Shown one piece after another: positions 44,491-52,545 of a stretch of DNA of 64,000 bases. Both the position numbers and the translations under genes were made by a program. A model generated the notes under the pieces. The model ran no database searches. It worked only from the letters and a program-made list of their open reading frames with translations, and was not told the origin of the DNA. The DNA comes from Marimicrobium sp913061115 (GTDB taxonomy: Bacteria > Pseudomonadota > Gammaproteobacteria > Pseudomonadales > Halieaceae). The stretch's first letter is position 1, and the number at the start of each line of letters is the position of its first letter. Location of the stretch: the NCBI RefSeq assembly GCF_047729875.1, contig NZ_CP159826.1, positions 3,596,001-3,660,000 of the forward strand, given 5' to 3'.

Positions 44491-45255
44491 ATGAGGATCA
44501 TTAGTATCAGTGCGGATGGTATTAAAAATGCCGCTGAGAAAGGCGTTTTTGACTGGCTCGGTGAGCAAGATGCAGATTTTATCTGTATTCAAGATCTACA
44601 ATGTTCAGAACATGACTTGCAGGACAAAATCTTCTTCCCAGAGGAGTACAACGCCTACTTTTTTGACGATGCAGGCGGTAAAGCCAATGGCGTTGCTATT
44701 TATAGCCGACAAATGCCCAAGGCAATCATGACCGGCCTCGGTTTCGCCGACTTTGATATGGAAGGTCGTTATATACAGGCAGATTATGAAAACCTGAGCG
44801 TGGCCTGCCTTTTAGCCCCGCGGGTAGGCCCAGATAACGCCTCCCAACAAGCCCGGAAAAACGAATTTTTCGAGCTCCTCAGCGCCCACCTGCAAAAAGT
44901 CCGCAACAAGCGTCGGGAGTTCATCATTTGTGGTAACTGGAATATCGTCCATAGTGCAGCAGATGTGCAAGACAGCCAGCGCAATAGCACTGCATCAGGC
45001 TTTCTTGCCGAAGAGCGCCAGTGGATGGACGAGCTGCTAGAGTCTGGCTATGTTGACGCATTTCGGGAAGTTAGCTCAGATCAGGACGAGTTCACCTGGT
45101 GGCCAGATGGCGAACGTGGCACAAATGGCTGGCGCACCGACTTCCATTTGATCTCCCAGGGCCTGAAGTACGCTGTAGATTACGGTGCCATTTACAAGAT
45201 CAAGCCGTTCTCTTCTCACGCACCCGTCATAATGGACTACGATATCGAGCTTTAG
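44491..45255 (+). CDS. crc: Crc-like catabolite repression control protein (exonuclease III fold)
   Basis: 254 residues of the exonuclease/endonuclease/phosphatase fold, closest to Pseudomonas Crc: the blocks KAIMTGLGFADFD (near 77-89), FLAEERQWMDELLESGYVDA and SSHAPVIMDYD near the C-terminus fit Crc well. Crc helps Hfq repress translation of catabolic mRNAs. Against exonuclease III, N7 is Ser, the catalytic Glu is Asp 35, GDxN is GNWN (148-151), and SDH is SSH (241-243); His 243 is kept. Nuclease activity is therefore doubtful. AAGGGA precedes the ATG. Between pyrE and rph, as in Pseudomonas. Confidence 0.85.
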   Translation: MRIISISADGIKNAAEKGVFDWLGEQDADFICIQDLQCSEHDLQDKIFFPEEYNAYFFDDAGGKANGVAIYSRQMPKAIMTGLGFADFDMEGRYIQADYENLSVACLLAPRVGPDNASQQARKNEFFELLSAHLQKVRNKRREFIICGNWNIVHSAADVQDSQRNSTASGFLAEERQWMDELLESGYVDAFREVSSDQDEFTWWPDGERGTNGWRTDFHLISQGLKYAVDYGAIYKIKPFSSHAPVIMDYDIEL

Positions 45256-45273
45256 TCTGCGGCCGCGCCGCGC

Positions 45274-45996
45274 TTATCCAGAGGCTAACGCGGCTTTTTG
45301 TAAGGCAATTAATTGCTGTATCCCGTCAGACGCTAAGTCCAGCATGTCATTAAGCTCCTCGCGGGCAAACGGCGCCTGTTCAGCCGTACCCTGTACTTCA
45401 ATAAATCCTCCGGTCTCCCCCATTACGACATTCATATCGGTATCCGCCGAAGAGTCCTCCGGATAATCCAGGTCCAGCACAGGAACACCCTCGTAAATTC
45501 CCACCGATACTGAGGCCACCATTTGCAACAAGGGATCATCCTTGATCAGTTTCTCGCGCTGTAAGTAATTAATGGCGTCGACCACGGCAACACAGGCTCC
45601 GGTAATTGCGGCAGTGCGGGTGCCACCGTCCGCCTGAATCACATCACAATCTACCGTTATCGTGTTCTCACCGAGCTTCGAAAAATCAATAGCCGCCCGC
45701 AATGAACGGCCTATCAGGCGCTGAATTTCTAATGTCCGCCCGCCCTGCTTGCCGCGACTGGCCTCCCGGCCCATGCGGCTGCCTGTAGAGCGCGGGAGCA
45801 TGCCGTACTCGGCCGTCACCCAACCCCGACCTTGGCCACGCATAAAGCGCGGAACGCCCTTTTCCACTGACGCCGTGCAAATAACTTGTGTGTCACCAAA
45901 GCAAACCAGCACTGAGCCCTCGGCATGTCGAGTATAGTTGCGGGTAATGTTGATCTCTCTCAGTTGCGCAGCTGAGCGCCCACTAGGTCGTTGCAT
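45274..45996 (-). CDS. rph: Ribonuclease PH
   Basis: Phosphorolytic 3'-5' exoribonuclease trimming tRNA 3' ends. 240 residues. MQRPSGRSAAQLREI opens the family; MLPRSTGSRMGREA near 66-79 is the phosphate/RNA site and RTLEIQRLIGRSLRA near 86-100 the hexamer contact. C-terminal GGFIEVQGTAEQAPF near 191-205 is intact, unlike the frameshifted E. coli K-12 gene. Convergent with crc (18-base gap), divergent from yicC. Confidence 0.97.
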   Translation of the reverse strand: MQRPSGRSAAQLREINITRNYTRHAEGSVLVCFGDTQVICTASVEKGVPRFMRGQGRGWVTAEYGMLPRSTGSRMGREASRGKQGGRTLEIQRLIGRSLRAAIDFSKLGENTITVDCDVIQADGGTRTAAITGACVAVVDAINYLQREKLIKDDPLLQMVASVSVGIYEGVPVLDLDYPEDSSADTDMNVVMGETGGFIEVQGTAEQAPFAREELNDMLDLASDGIQQLIALQKAALASG

Positions 45997-46157
45997 GGAT
46001 TTACTCCGTCGTGTTTAGTAAGCGCGCCAGTATACGCGAGCCGGCAGGCTAAGGTAGTTAAATAGCGCCGCAGAGCGTCTGCACAACCCGGCCTGTTTGC
46101 ACTAATAACAAACTGCTACACTCGTAACCTGTTAAGCGAGATGGAACAACGGCTGTA

Positions 46158-47024
46158 ATGATTCAGAGCATGACCGCATTTGCTCGAGAGAGCGCCGAGA
46201 TTGAGCAAGGCACACTGACGATAGAGCTGCGTTCAGTTAACCATCGCTATCTCGATTGCACCTTTAAACTACCTGATGCACTGCGTGCGCTAGAGCCAAA
46301 ATTGCGGGAGTACGCTGGTGCCATTCTGACCAGAGGCAAAGTAGAGTGCCTGCTGCGCCTGCAGCTGCAGCAGACACAAACTGAGGCGCTACATATTGAT
46401 ACCGCCCGCCTCGACGCATTACTGGCCGCTACCGGTATTATCCAGAAGCAGCTGGGCAGTTTAGCGCCCATCAGCCCGCTGGAAGTACTGCTGTTCCCCG
46501 GTATCTGCTCTGCCCAAGCAGCATCAGAAGAACAGCTGCAAAAGGAGGCGCTGTCCCTGTTCAGTAAAGCGCTGGAGAATATGCAGCAAAACCGTTGTCG
46601 GGAAGGGGAGAAGTTAGCGACACTGGTACTGGATCGCATGACTCTGGTTGAAGCAGAGGTAAATGCCACGCGCGCGATACTGCCCGCACTTATGCAGCAT
46701 CAGCGCGACCGAATCATCCATCGAATCGCAAATCTAGAGATAGAAGTCGACCAAGGTCGACTGGAACAAGAGCTGGTCTACATGGCCCAAAAAGCCGATG
46801 TGGATGAAGAGCTGGATCGTCTCGATGCCCATCTGGGCGAAGTCCGGCACACTCTCAAACAGGGCGGCCCCTGTGGTAGGCGACTAGACTTTCTGATGCA
46901 GGAGCTGAATCGAGAAGCCAACACTCTGTCTTCCAAGTCGCAATCGGCGACTACAACGCAGAGCGCGGTAGAGTTAAAGGTGCTCATCGAGCAGATGCGC
47001 GAACAAATACAAAATATTGAGTAG
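46158..47024 (+). CDS. yicC: YicC family endoribonuclease
   Basis: 288 residues (E. coli 287). The N-terminal SMTAFARESAE and the block ELRSVNHRYLDCTFKLP near 24-40 mark the family. The C-terminal DUF1732 part contains DVDEELDRLDAHLGEV near 213-228 and LDFLMQELNREANTLSSKS near 241-259. YicC proteins are reported as metal-dependent endoribonucleases. It precedes gmk by 36 bases, a usual neighbour. Confidence 0.94.
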   Translation: MIQSMTAFARESAEIEQGTLTIELRSVNHRYLDCTFKLPDALRALEPKLREYAGAILTRGKVECLLRLQLQQTQTEALHIDTARLDALLAATGIIQKQLGSLAPISPLEVLLFPGICSAQAASEEQLQKEALSLFSKALENMQQNRCREGEKLATLVLDRMTLVEAEVNATRAILPALMQHQRDRIIHRIANLEIEVDQGRLEQELVYMAQKADVDEELDRLDAHLGEVRHTLKQGGPCGRRLDFLMQELNREANTLSSKSQSATTTQSAVELKVLIEQMREQIQNIE

Positions 47025-47060
47025 CGCCTCGCGTTTGCACTACCGCAACAGGAACCGAAC

Positions 47061-47678
47061 ATGACAAGCACCGGAACACTTTACACTGTGTCCGCCCCAT
47101 CAGGAGCCGGCAAAACAAGTCTAGTTAATGCCCTCATTGAGCGCTGCGGGGGCCTACAGGTCTCTGTCTCACACACAACACGTCCCATGCGGCCCGCCGA
47201 AAAGGAGGGGGTCAATTACCACTTTGTCTCAGAGAACGTCTTTGTAGACATGCTGGATCGAGCTGAGTTTCTGGAGCACGCGCAAGTCTTCGGCAACCTC
47301 TATGGGACGTCCAGTGTCTGGCTGGAAGAGCAGCTCGAGCGCGGTCTTGATGTCATTTTAGAGATTGACTGGCAGGGCGCAAGACAGGTCAAGCAGCTGC
47401 TGCCCGAAACTCAGTCTATTTTTATCCTACCGCCGTCGCGCCAGGCTCTACAGCAGCGACTTAGCCTCAGAGGGCAGGACGACCCTAGCATCATCGAGGG
47501 TCGCATGAACGCCGCCGTAGCAGAAATGTCGCATTATGTGGAGAGTGACTTCCTCGTAGTCAACAAGGATTTCGATCAAGCCCTAGATGAACTGCAGAGT
47601 ATTGTAGCCAGTCAACGCCTGCGCACCGCTCGCCAGCAGAAAATCCTGTCTGGCATGTTACAAAACCTCCTAAAATAG
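47061..47678 (+). CDS. gmk: Guanylate kinase
   Basis: Phosphorylates GMP and dGMP. 205 residues. P-loop SAPSGAGKTSL at about 9-19, SHTTRPMRPAEKEGVNYHF near 37-55 (GMP site) and LEIDWQGARQV near 97-107. It is part of the conserved gmk-rpoZ-spoT order, though rpoZ has its own promoter region after 191 bases. Confidence 0.97.
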   Translation: MTSTGTLYTVSAPSGAGKTSLVNALIERCGGLQVSVSHTTRPMRPAEKEGVNYHFVSENVFVDMLDRAEFLEHAQVFGNLYGTSSVWLEEQLERGLDVILEIDWQGARQVKQLLPETQSIFILPPSRQALQQRLSLRGQDDPSIIEGRMNAAVAEMSHYVESDFLVVNKDFDQALDELQSIVASQRLRTARQQKILSGMLQNLLK

Positions 47679-47699
47679 TGCCTCTGGCGTCATTAGTGC

Positions 47700-47730
47700 T
47701 GGACGTACCCCCGGTATACTGCGCTATAAT
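47700..47730 (+). promoter_or_regulatory. rpoZ-spoT promoter
   Basis: A perfect -10, TATAAT, at 47725-47730. TGGACG at 47700-47705 is a possible -35, though the 19-base spacing is long. It gives a leader of about 130 bases before rpoZ. Confidence 0.6.
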
Positions 47731-47742
47731 TTAGGGTTCCTT

Positions 47743-47763
47743 CGGCACAGATTCGCTGTGCCG
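47743..47763 (+). other. 8-bp hairpin at the 5' end of the rpoZ leader
   Basis: CGGCACAG and CTGTGCCG pair perfectly around ATTCG. No T-run follows, so it is not an obvious terminator. From the deduced promoter it would form within the first 30 bases of the transcript, where it could stabilise the message. Confidence 0.45.
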
Positions 47764-47869
47764 TGGGTAGAGAGGCATCGGCATCATTGACGGCGCCCCA
47801 GCTTCAGTAACCTGTGTCTCCAAGCCAAAAGCTTGAAGTAACACACGCAAAAATGGGAAGTATTGAATA

Positions 47870-48130
47870 ATGGCACGCGTAACCGTTGAAGATTGTCTGG
47901 AAAACGTCGCAAATCGCTTTGAACTCGTCATGGTTGCGAGCAAGCGGGCCCGGCAATTGGCCACCGGCGGGAAAGACCCTCTGGTACTGGAGGAATCGGA
48001 CAAGTGCACTGTCATCGCCCTGCGCGAGATTGCTGAAGGGCTAGTCACCAACGAAATTCTCAGCCGGGCAAGCGAAATAGCGGCCGAAGAAGAGCTGGCA
48101 GAAGTGTTTGAGGCCAGCGAAGCGCTTTAA
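47870..48130 (+). CDS. rpoZ: RNA polymerase omega subunit
   Basis: 86 residues. MARVTVEDCLENVANRFEL is the family start, followed by KRARQLATGG near 24-33 and EIAEGLVT near 58-65. Omega helps assemble core polymerase and carries one ppGpp site, a natural fit with the adjacent spoT, which starts 40 bases downstream. Confidence 0.97.
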   Translation: MARVTVEDCLENVANRFELVMVASKRARQLATGGKDPLVLEESDKCTVIALREIAEGLVTNEILSRASEIAAEEELAEVFEASEAL

Positions 48131-48170
48131 GCTCCGCGGGCATCTCTGATACGGGTCTCAAGCCAACAAC

Positions 48171-50288
48171 ATGCAAACCCTAGATGCCCTAAATATCACC
48201 CTCCGTAGTTACCTCAACACCGAGCAAGCCAACCACGTAAATCGCGCCTACTTTTTTGCCGAGCAGGCGCATTATGGGCAGCAGAGACACAGTGGCGATC
48301 CCTATGTAAGCCATCCGCTTGCTGTCGCTGGCATCCTCGCCGACATGCACATGGACCACCAAAGCCTGATCGCAGCCATGCTGCATGATGTCATTGAAGA
48401 CACGGGTATCGAGAAGTCCGCCATTGGTGAGCAGTTTGGCCCCACTGTCGCTGAGCTGGTCGATGGCGTCAGTAAATTAACACAGATGGAATTCCAGTCC
48501 CTAGAAGAAAAGCAGGCGGAGAACTTCCAGAAAATGGCACTGGCCATGGCCCAGGATATTCGCGTAATTCTGGTAAAGCTCGCCGACAGGTTACACAACA
48601 TGCGGACACTGGGAGTGCTGAAATCTACCAAAGCACGCCGCATCGCGCGCGAAACCCTCGACATTTACGCCCCTATCGCAGCGCGCTTGGGAATGAATAC
48701 CGTGCGCCTCGAGTTTGAAGAGCTCGGCTTTAGCGCTCTCTATCCTATGCGTGCCCGGCGCATAGACGCCGCTCTGCGAAAATCGGTTGGGCATCGCAAG
48801 GAGCTCGTCGAACAGGTCCGCCACCAGATTGAAGTGACACTGGAACAGGAGGGCCATGAAATTTGTGTCATTGGACGTGAAAAACACCTGTATAGCATCT
48901 ACAGAAAAATGAAGTCCAAGCACAAGTCCTTTTCCGAGATCACAGACATCTATGCCTTTCGCATCATCGTGGACTCTGTTGACACCTGTTACCGCGTTCT
49001 GGGCTGCATTCATAGCCTCTACAAACCGGTGCCCGGCGAATTCAAGGATTATATCGCCATCCCCAAGGCCAATGGCTATCAGTCCCTCCACACCGTCCTG
49101 ATGGGCATGCATGCTGTGCCGATCGAGGTTCAAATCCGCACCCAGGAAATGGAAGATATGGCCAATAAGGGTATCGCCGCCCACTGGCTATACAAAACTG
49201 ACAGCCAGTCCAGCACGAGTAGTCATGCCCGCGCCCGAGAATGGGTGCAGGGCTTGCTAGAGATGCAGCAACGCGCAGGCAACTCGCTGGAATTTATCGA
49301 GAGCGTCAAAATTGACCTCTTCCCTGATGAAATCTATGTCTTTACCCCACAGGGCCGCATACTCGAGCTGCCACGGCGCGCCACTCCGGTGGACTTTGCC
49401 TACGCCGTGCATACGGACGTGGGCAACAGCTGCGTAGCCTGTCGAATAAACAGGCGCCTGTCCCCACTCTCCGAGCCTCTGCAAAGCGGCCAGACCATTG
49501 AAATTCTAACCTCGCCCGGGGCTCAGCCCAACCCAGCCTGGCTCGACTACGCCGTCACGGCCAAGGCTCGTTCCAATATTCATCATTTCCTGAAAAGTCA
49601 GACTCTGGATGACTCAGTGGCCCTAGGGCGCAGCCTCCTCGATAAGGGGCTCATGGATTTTGGCACCAATTTGGCAAATCTCGCTGAAGACAGGCTCTGG
49701 GACTTTCTGTCACAACAACACTATGAAAACCTGGATGACCTGCTGGTGGATATCGCTCGCGGCAACCGATTACCTGTATTCACTGCGCAACAGCTGTTGA
49801 GCGGGCTGGAGGAGGACCCGCTGCAGCAGCATCATGACAGCGTCCAACCTGTAGCCATCTGTGGAACAGAAGGCTTCATGGTCAGTTATGCTAGGTGCTG
49901 CCACCCCATACCTGGAGACCCCATTGAGGGTTATCTGAGCCTCGAAAAAGGTGTGGTTGTGCACCGAGAGCAATGCAAAAATCTCACCGATATACGCGAT
50001 CATAACGAACGGCAAATAGCGTTGCGCTGGGACGACAATGTGGAGGGCGAATACTCCGCAGAGCTGCGTGTGGAGGTCGAAAACCGTCGCGGGATGCTTG
50101 CCGTGATCGCCACTCGCATCAATAGTATGAACGTTAATATCGAGAAAATATCCACTGAGGACAAGGACTATCAGTTCACCTATGTCACCTTGGAAATGCT
50201 GGTACACGATAGAGTGCATCTGGCCCGAGTCATGAAGCGCCTAAGGACTATCAATCACGTGCACAAAGTTAACCGCGTCAAAAACTAA
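48171..50288 (+). CDS. spoT: Bifunctional (p)ppGpp synthetase/hydrolase SpoT
   Basis: 705 residues. HD hydrolase domain: HPLAVAGILADM (near 47-58) and MLHDVIEDT (near 70-78) supply the metal ligands and catalytic HDxxED. The synthetase domain (about 235-345) has YRKMKSKHKSFSEITDIYAFR and FKDYIAIPKANGYQSLHT (each near 245 and 292). TGS follows near 385-445, the zinc-finger-like region with ARCCHPIPGD near 580, and an ACT domain at the C-terminus (about 630-705). An intact HD site marks SpoT rather than RelA. Confidence 0.97.
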   Translation: MQTLDALNITLRSYLNTEQANHVNRAYFFAEQAHYGQQRHSGDPYVSHPLAVAGILADMHMDHQSLIAAMLHDVIEDTGIEKSAIGEQFGPTVAELVDGVSKLTQMEFQSLEEKQAENFQKMALAMAQDIRVILVKLADRLHNMRTLGVLKSTKARRIARETLDIYAPIAARLGMNTVRLEFEELGFSALYPMRARRIDAALRKSVGHRKELVEQVRHQIEVTLEQEGHEICVIGREKHLYSIYRKMKSKHKSFSEITDIYAFRIIVDSVDTCYRVLGCIHSLYKPVPGEFKDYIAIPKANGYQSLHTVLMGMHAVPIEVQIRTQEMEDMANKGIAAHWLYKTDSQSSTSSHARAREWVQGLLEMQQRAGNSLEFIESVKIDLFPDEIYVFTPQGRILELPRRATPVDFAYAVHTDVGNSCVACRINRRLSPLSEPLQSGQTIEILTSPGAQPNPAWLDYAVTAKARSNIHHFLKSQTLDDSVALGRSLLDKGLMDFGTNLANLAEDRLWDFLSQQHYENLDDLLVDIARGNRLPVFTAQQLLSGLEEDPLQQHHDSVQPVAICGTEGFMVSYARCCHPIPGDPIEGYLSLEKGVVVHREQCKNLTDIRDHNERQIALRWDDNVEGEYSAELRVEVENRRGMLAVIATRINSMNVNIEKISTEDKDYQFTYVTLEMLVHDRVHLARVMKRLRTINHVHKVNRVKN

Positions 50289-50330
50289 ACGGCCAAACAA
50301 CCCGCGCCGCCTATAGAATGGAGAACTGCC

Positions 50331-50714
50331 TTGAGTAATCGCGCCGTCATTTCGACACCCGCTGCCCCTGCTGCCATTGGCCCCTATTCGCAAGCAGTCA
50401 AGGTAGGCAATACGGTATGGCTATCCGGCCAAATCCCGCTCGTGCCTGGCACGACCGAGCTGGTGTCCGAAGATATAACAGAACAAGCAGTTCAGGCCTT
50501 TCAAAACCTGAGCGCGATAGCAGATGCGGCCGGAGGCAGCCTGAAAAATGCAGTTAAAATCAATATCTCGCTCACTGACCTTGCACACTTCGCAGTGGTT
50601 AATGAGGTCATGGCGCGCTTCCTCAAAGAGCCCTTTCCCGCGCGTGCCTGCGTGCAGGTCGTCGCACTGCCCAGGGATGCGCAGATTGAGATAGAGGCAG
50701 TCCTCGCGCTTTAA
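50331..50714 (+). CDS. ridA: RidA family enamine/imine deaminase
   Basis: 127 residues, trimeric YjgF fold. Hydrolyses reactive 2-aminoacrylate-type enamines released by PLP enzymes. The N-terminal AAIGPYSQAVKVGNTVWLSG (near 14-33) and the catalytic Arg in PFPARACVQV near 104-113 are present, with E120-122 (EIEA). The start is TTG, with GGAGAA 5 bases upstream; no in-frame ATG fits. Follows spoT by 42 bases, as in other gammaproteobacteria. Ends with a 4-base overlap with the convergent gene. Confidence 0.95.
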   Translation: MSNRAVISTPAAPAAIGPYSQAVKVGNTVWLSGQIPLVPGTTELVSEDITEQAVQAFQNLSAIADAAGGSLKNAVKINISLTDLAHFAVVNEVMARFLKEPFPARACVQVVALPRDAQIEIEAVLAL

Positions 50715-51586
50715 TTCTGAGCAAGCAACGCGTTATATCCGCTTTTATAGTCGGGATAAATCAGCTGATAGCCGCTGTCATGAAGCGCTTTATTGCGACA
50801 GCGCTTATGGCCACTCTCGCCGCGCCCAGTGGGTTGATCGACTGATGCGGGCAATCTCTGCTGCGGCAGCACCTCTAACCCCATTGCGCCTGCCAACCAA
50901 CTTTCCACTTCGTAACGGGGCGCTGGCTCATTATCTACTCCGATGTAGAGAGACTCGATTTTTTTCCCTACATCGACCAGCTGCAACAGATGCGCGAGAA
51001 AGCCCGCACAATCATCCCGGTGAATGCGATTGGTGTAACTCACAGGCTCCGAGTGACATAGCTCCCCCCTGCCCACCCTCGACATAAGACGACTTCGGGG
51101 GATACCGTATATCCCGGCAAATCGCACCACTGACGCATTATGCCCCGAGGTCAGTAGTTGCTGCTCGGCGGCAATTATTGCCAGAGCACAAGGATCATCA
51201 TCCGTCAGGGGACTATCGTCGTTCACCCAACCACCGCGGGCCTCGGCAAAAACGCGAGTACTGCTTACCATCAGGATATGTCGAGGTCGATGCGAGCCCA
51301 GACCAGAGATCAAATGGCTCATAGCGTTTTGAAAGCCTGCTTTATAGCCCGCTGGAGTTCGGTCTGCGGGGTTAAATGTAGCGATCACGAAGTCCGGCTC
51401 TAACGGCGCTATAAAATCCAAACTTGCGGACTGAGTGTAGTTCGCTGCATAAGCGACAAATTCAGCTGGCAACTTCGAACTATCGCGCCTCACACCCGCA
51501 ACGTCCCAACCCTGTGCCATAAGGAGTCCACCGGTACGAATACCAATATCGCCACATCCAACAATTAGAACAGAACTGTGCTTCAT
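50711..51586 (-). CDS. NAD-dependent epimerase/reductase family protein (YeeZ-like)
   Basis: 291 residues from the ATG at 51586 (GAGTGA 7 bases upstream); a GTG at 51595 is the alternative. The N-terminal VLIVGCGDIGIRTGGLL (near 6-22) is a Rossmann motif, and SSTRVF near 108-113 with a downstream YGI corresponds to the SDR active site in atypical form. Extended SDR fold related to E. coli YeeZ. No sugar or cofactor specificity can be assigned. Divergent from oxyR by 52 bases, so it could share peroxide-responsive control. Confidence 0.8.
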   Translation of the reverse strand: MKHSSVLIVGCGDIGIRTGGLLMAQGWDVAGVRRDSSKLPAEFVAYAANYTQSASLDFIAPLEPDFVIATFNPADRTPAGYKAGFQNAMSHLISGLGSHRPRHILMVSSTRVFAEARGGWVNDDSPLTDDDPCALAIIAAEQQLLTSGHNASVVRFAGIYGIPRSRLMSRVGRGELCHSEPVSYTNRIHRDDCAGFLAHLLQLVDVGKKIESLYIGVDNEPAPRYEVESWLAGAMGLEVLPQQRLPASVDQPTGRGESGHKRCRNKALHDSGYQLIYPDYKSGYNALLAQN

Positions 51587-51638
51587 ATTAATCACTCACT
51601 GGTTACACTAGGGGCTGTATTAGCAAGACCGAGACCCC

Positions 51639-52541
51639 ATGACATTAACAGAACTGCGCTACCTTGTAGCACTGGCCGAATCAGGTCATTTTCGCAAAGC
51701 GGCTGAGCAATGCAGCGTCAGTCAACCCACTCTTAGTATCGCCATCAAAAAGCTCGAGGCCGAGCTTGGTGTCTGCCTATTCGAACGCGCACGCCACAAA
51801 GTAGCCGCCACTCCCACCGGAGAGCTTATTGTTGAGCAGGCTCGCACGGTTCTGCGCGAAACGCAAAACCTGCGGCTGCTGGCGGAACAGGGCAAGGATC
51901 CAATGGGTAGTATGCTATCCGTCGGCGCGATCTATACCGTGGGTCCCTATTTGTTCCCACGCTTGGTCGGCCATCTACAGCAATTGGCCCCCAACATGCC
52001 GCTGTTCATCGAGGAGAGCTATACCGCCAGTCTGCGCGTCAAACTAAGCAACGGTGAGCTGGATGCTATTTTTGTAGCGCTGCCATTTACCGAAACTGAC
52101 ATAGTTACACGGACACTCTTCGATGAATCGTTCGTCGTGTTACTCCCACAAGACCACCCACTGACTGAACACTCACACATCAACGCCAGCAGCTTGGCCG
52201 AACACTCGGTACTTTTAATGGGCGAGGGCCATTGTTTCCGCGATCAGGTGTTGGAAGCCTGCCCTGGGCTGCAACGCGCCATACGAGAAAAATATGCGCA
52301 GGGCCATACGGTGGTAGAAGGCGGCTCTCTGGAAACCCTAAAGCACATGGTGGCAAGCGGTCTGGGTATTACTGTCTTGCCAGAATCAGCGGCCAATGAA
52401 GCCATCTATGGGAACAATGTACTGGCCGTGCGACCGTTCGAAAGTCCAGCACCCTGCCGCAGCATCGCCTTAGCCTGGCGTGTGAGTTATCCGCGACCAG
52501 AGGCTATCGATATTCTCATCGATGCCCTACGGCCTCAGTAA
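51639..52541 (+). CDS. oxyR: Hydrogen peroxide-sensing regulator OxyR
   Basis: 300-residue LysR-type regulator. N-terminal HTH: LRYLVALAESGHFRKAAEQC near 6-25, followed by SQPTLSIAIKKLE. The redox pair is present: Cys in GHCF (near 199) and in EAC nine residues on (near 208), the spacing of OxyR C199-C208. Oxidation forms a disulfide and turns on catalase, peroxidase and related genes. Adjacent recG follows by 4 bases, as in Pseudomonas. yaaA, a peroxide-stress gene, is 7.8 kb away. Confidence 0.95.
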   Translation: MTLTELRYLVALAESGHFRKAAEQCSVSQPTLSIAIKKLEAELGVCLFERARHKVAATPTGELIVEQARTVLRETQNLRLLAEQGKDPMGSMLSVGAIYTVGPYLFPRLVGHLQQLAPNMPLFIEESYTASLRVKLSNGELDAIFVALPFTETDIVTRTLFDESFVVLLPQDHPLTEHSHINASSLAEHSVLLMGEGHCFRDQVLEACPGLQRAIREKYAQGHTVVEGGSLETLKHMVASGLGITVLPESAANEAIYGNNVLAVRPFESPAPCRSIALAWRVSYPRPEAIDILIDALRPQ

Positions 52542-52545
52542 TATA

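Noticed and set aside
48189..49184. Long open frames on the minus strand across spoT
   Set aside because: Shadows of the spoT coding sequence; no start signals and no recognisable protein.
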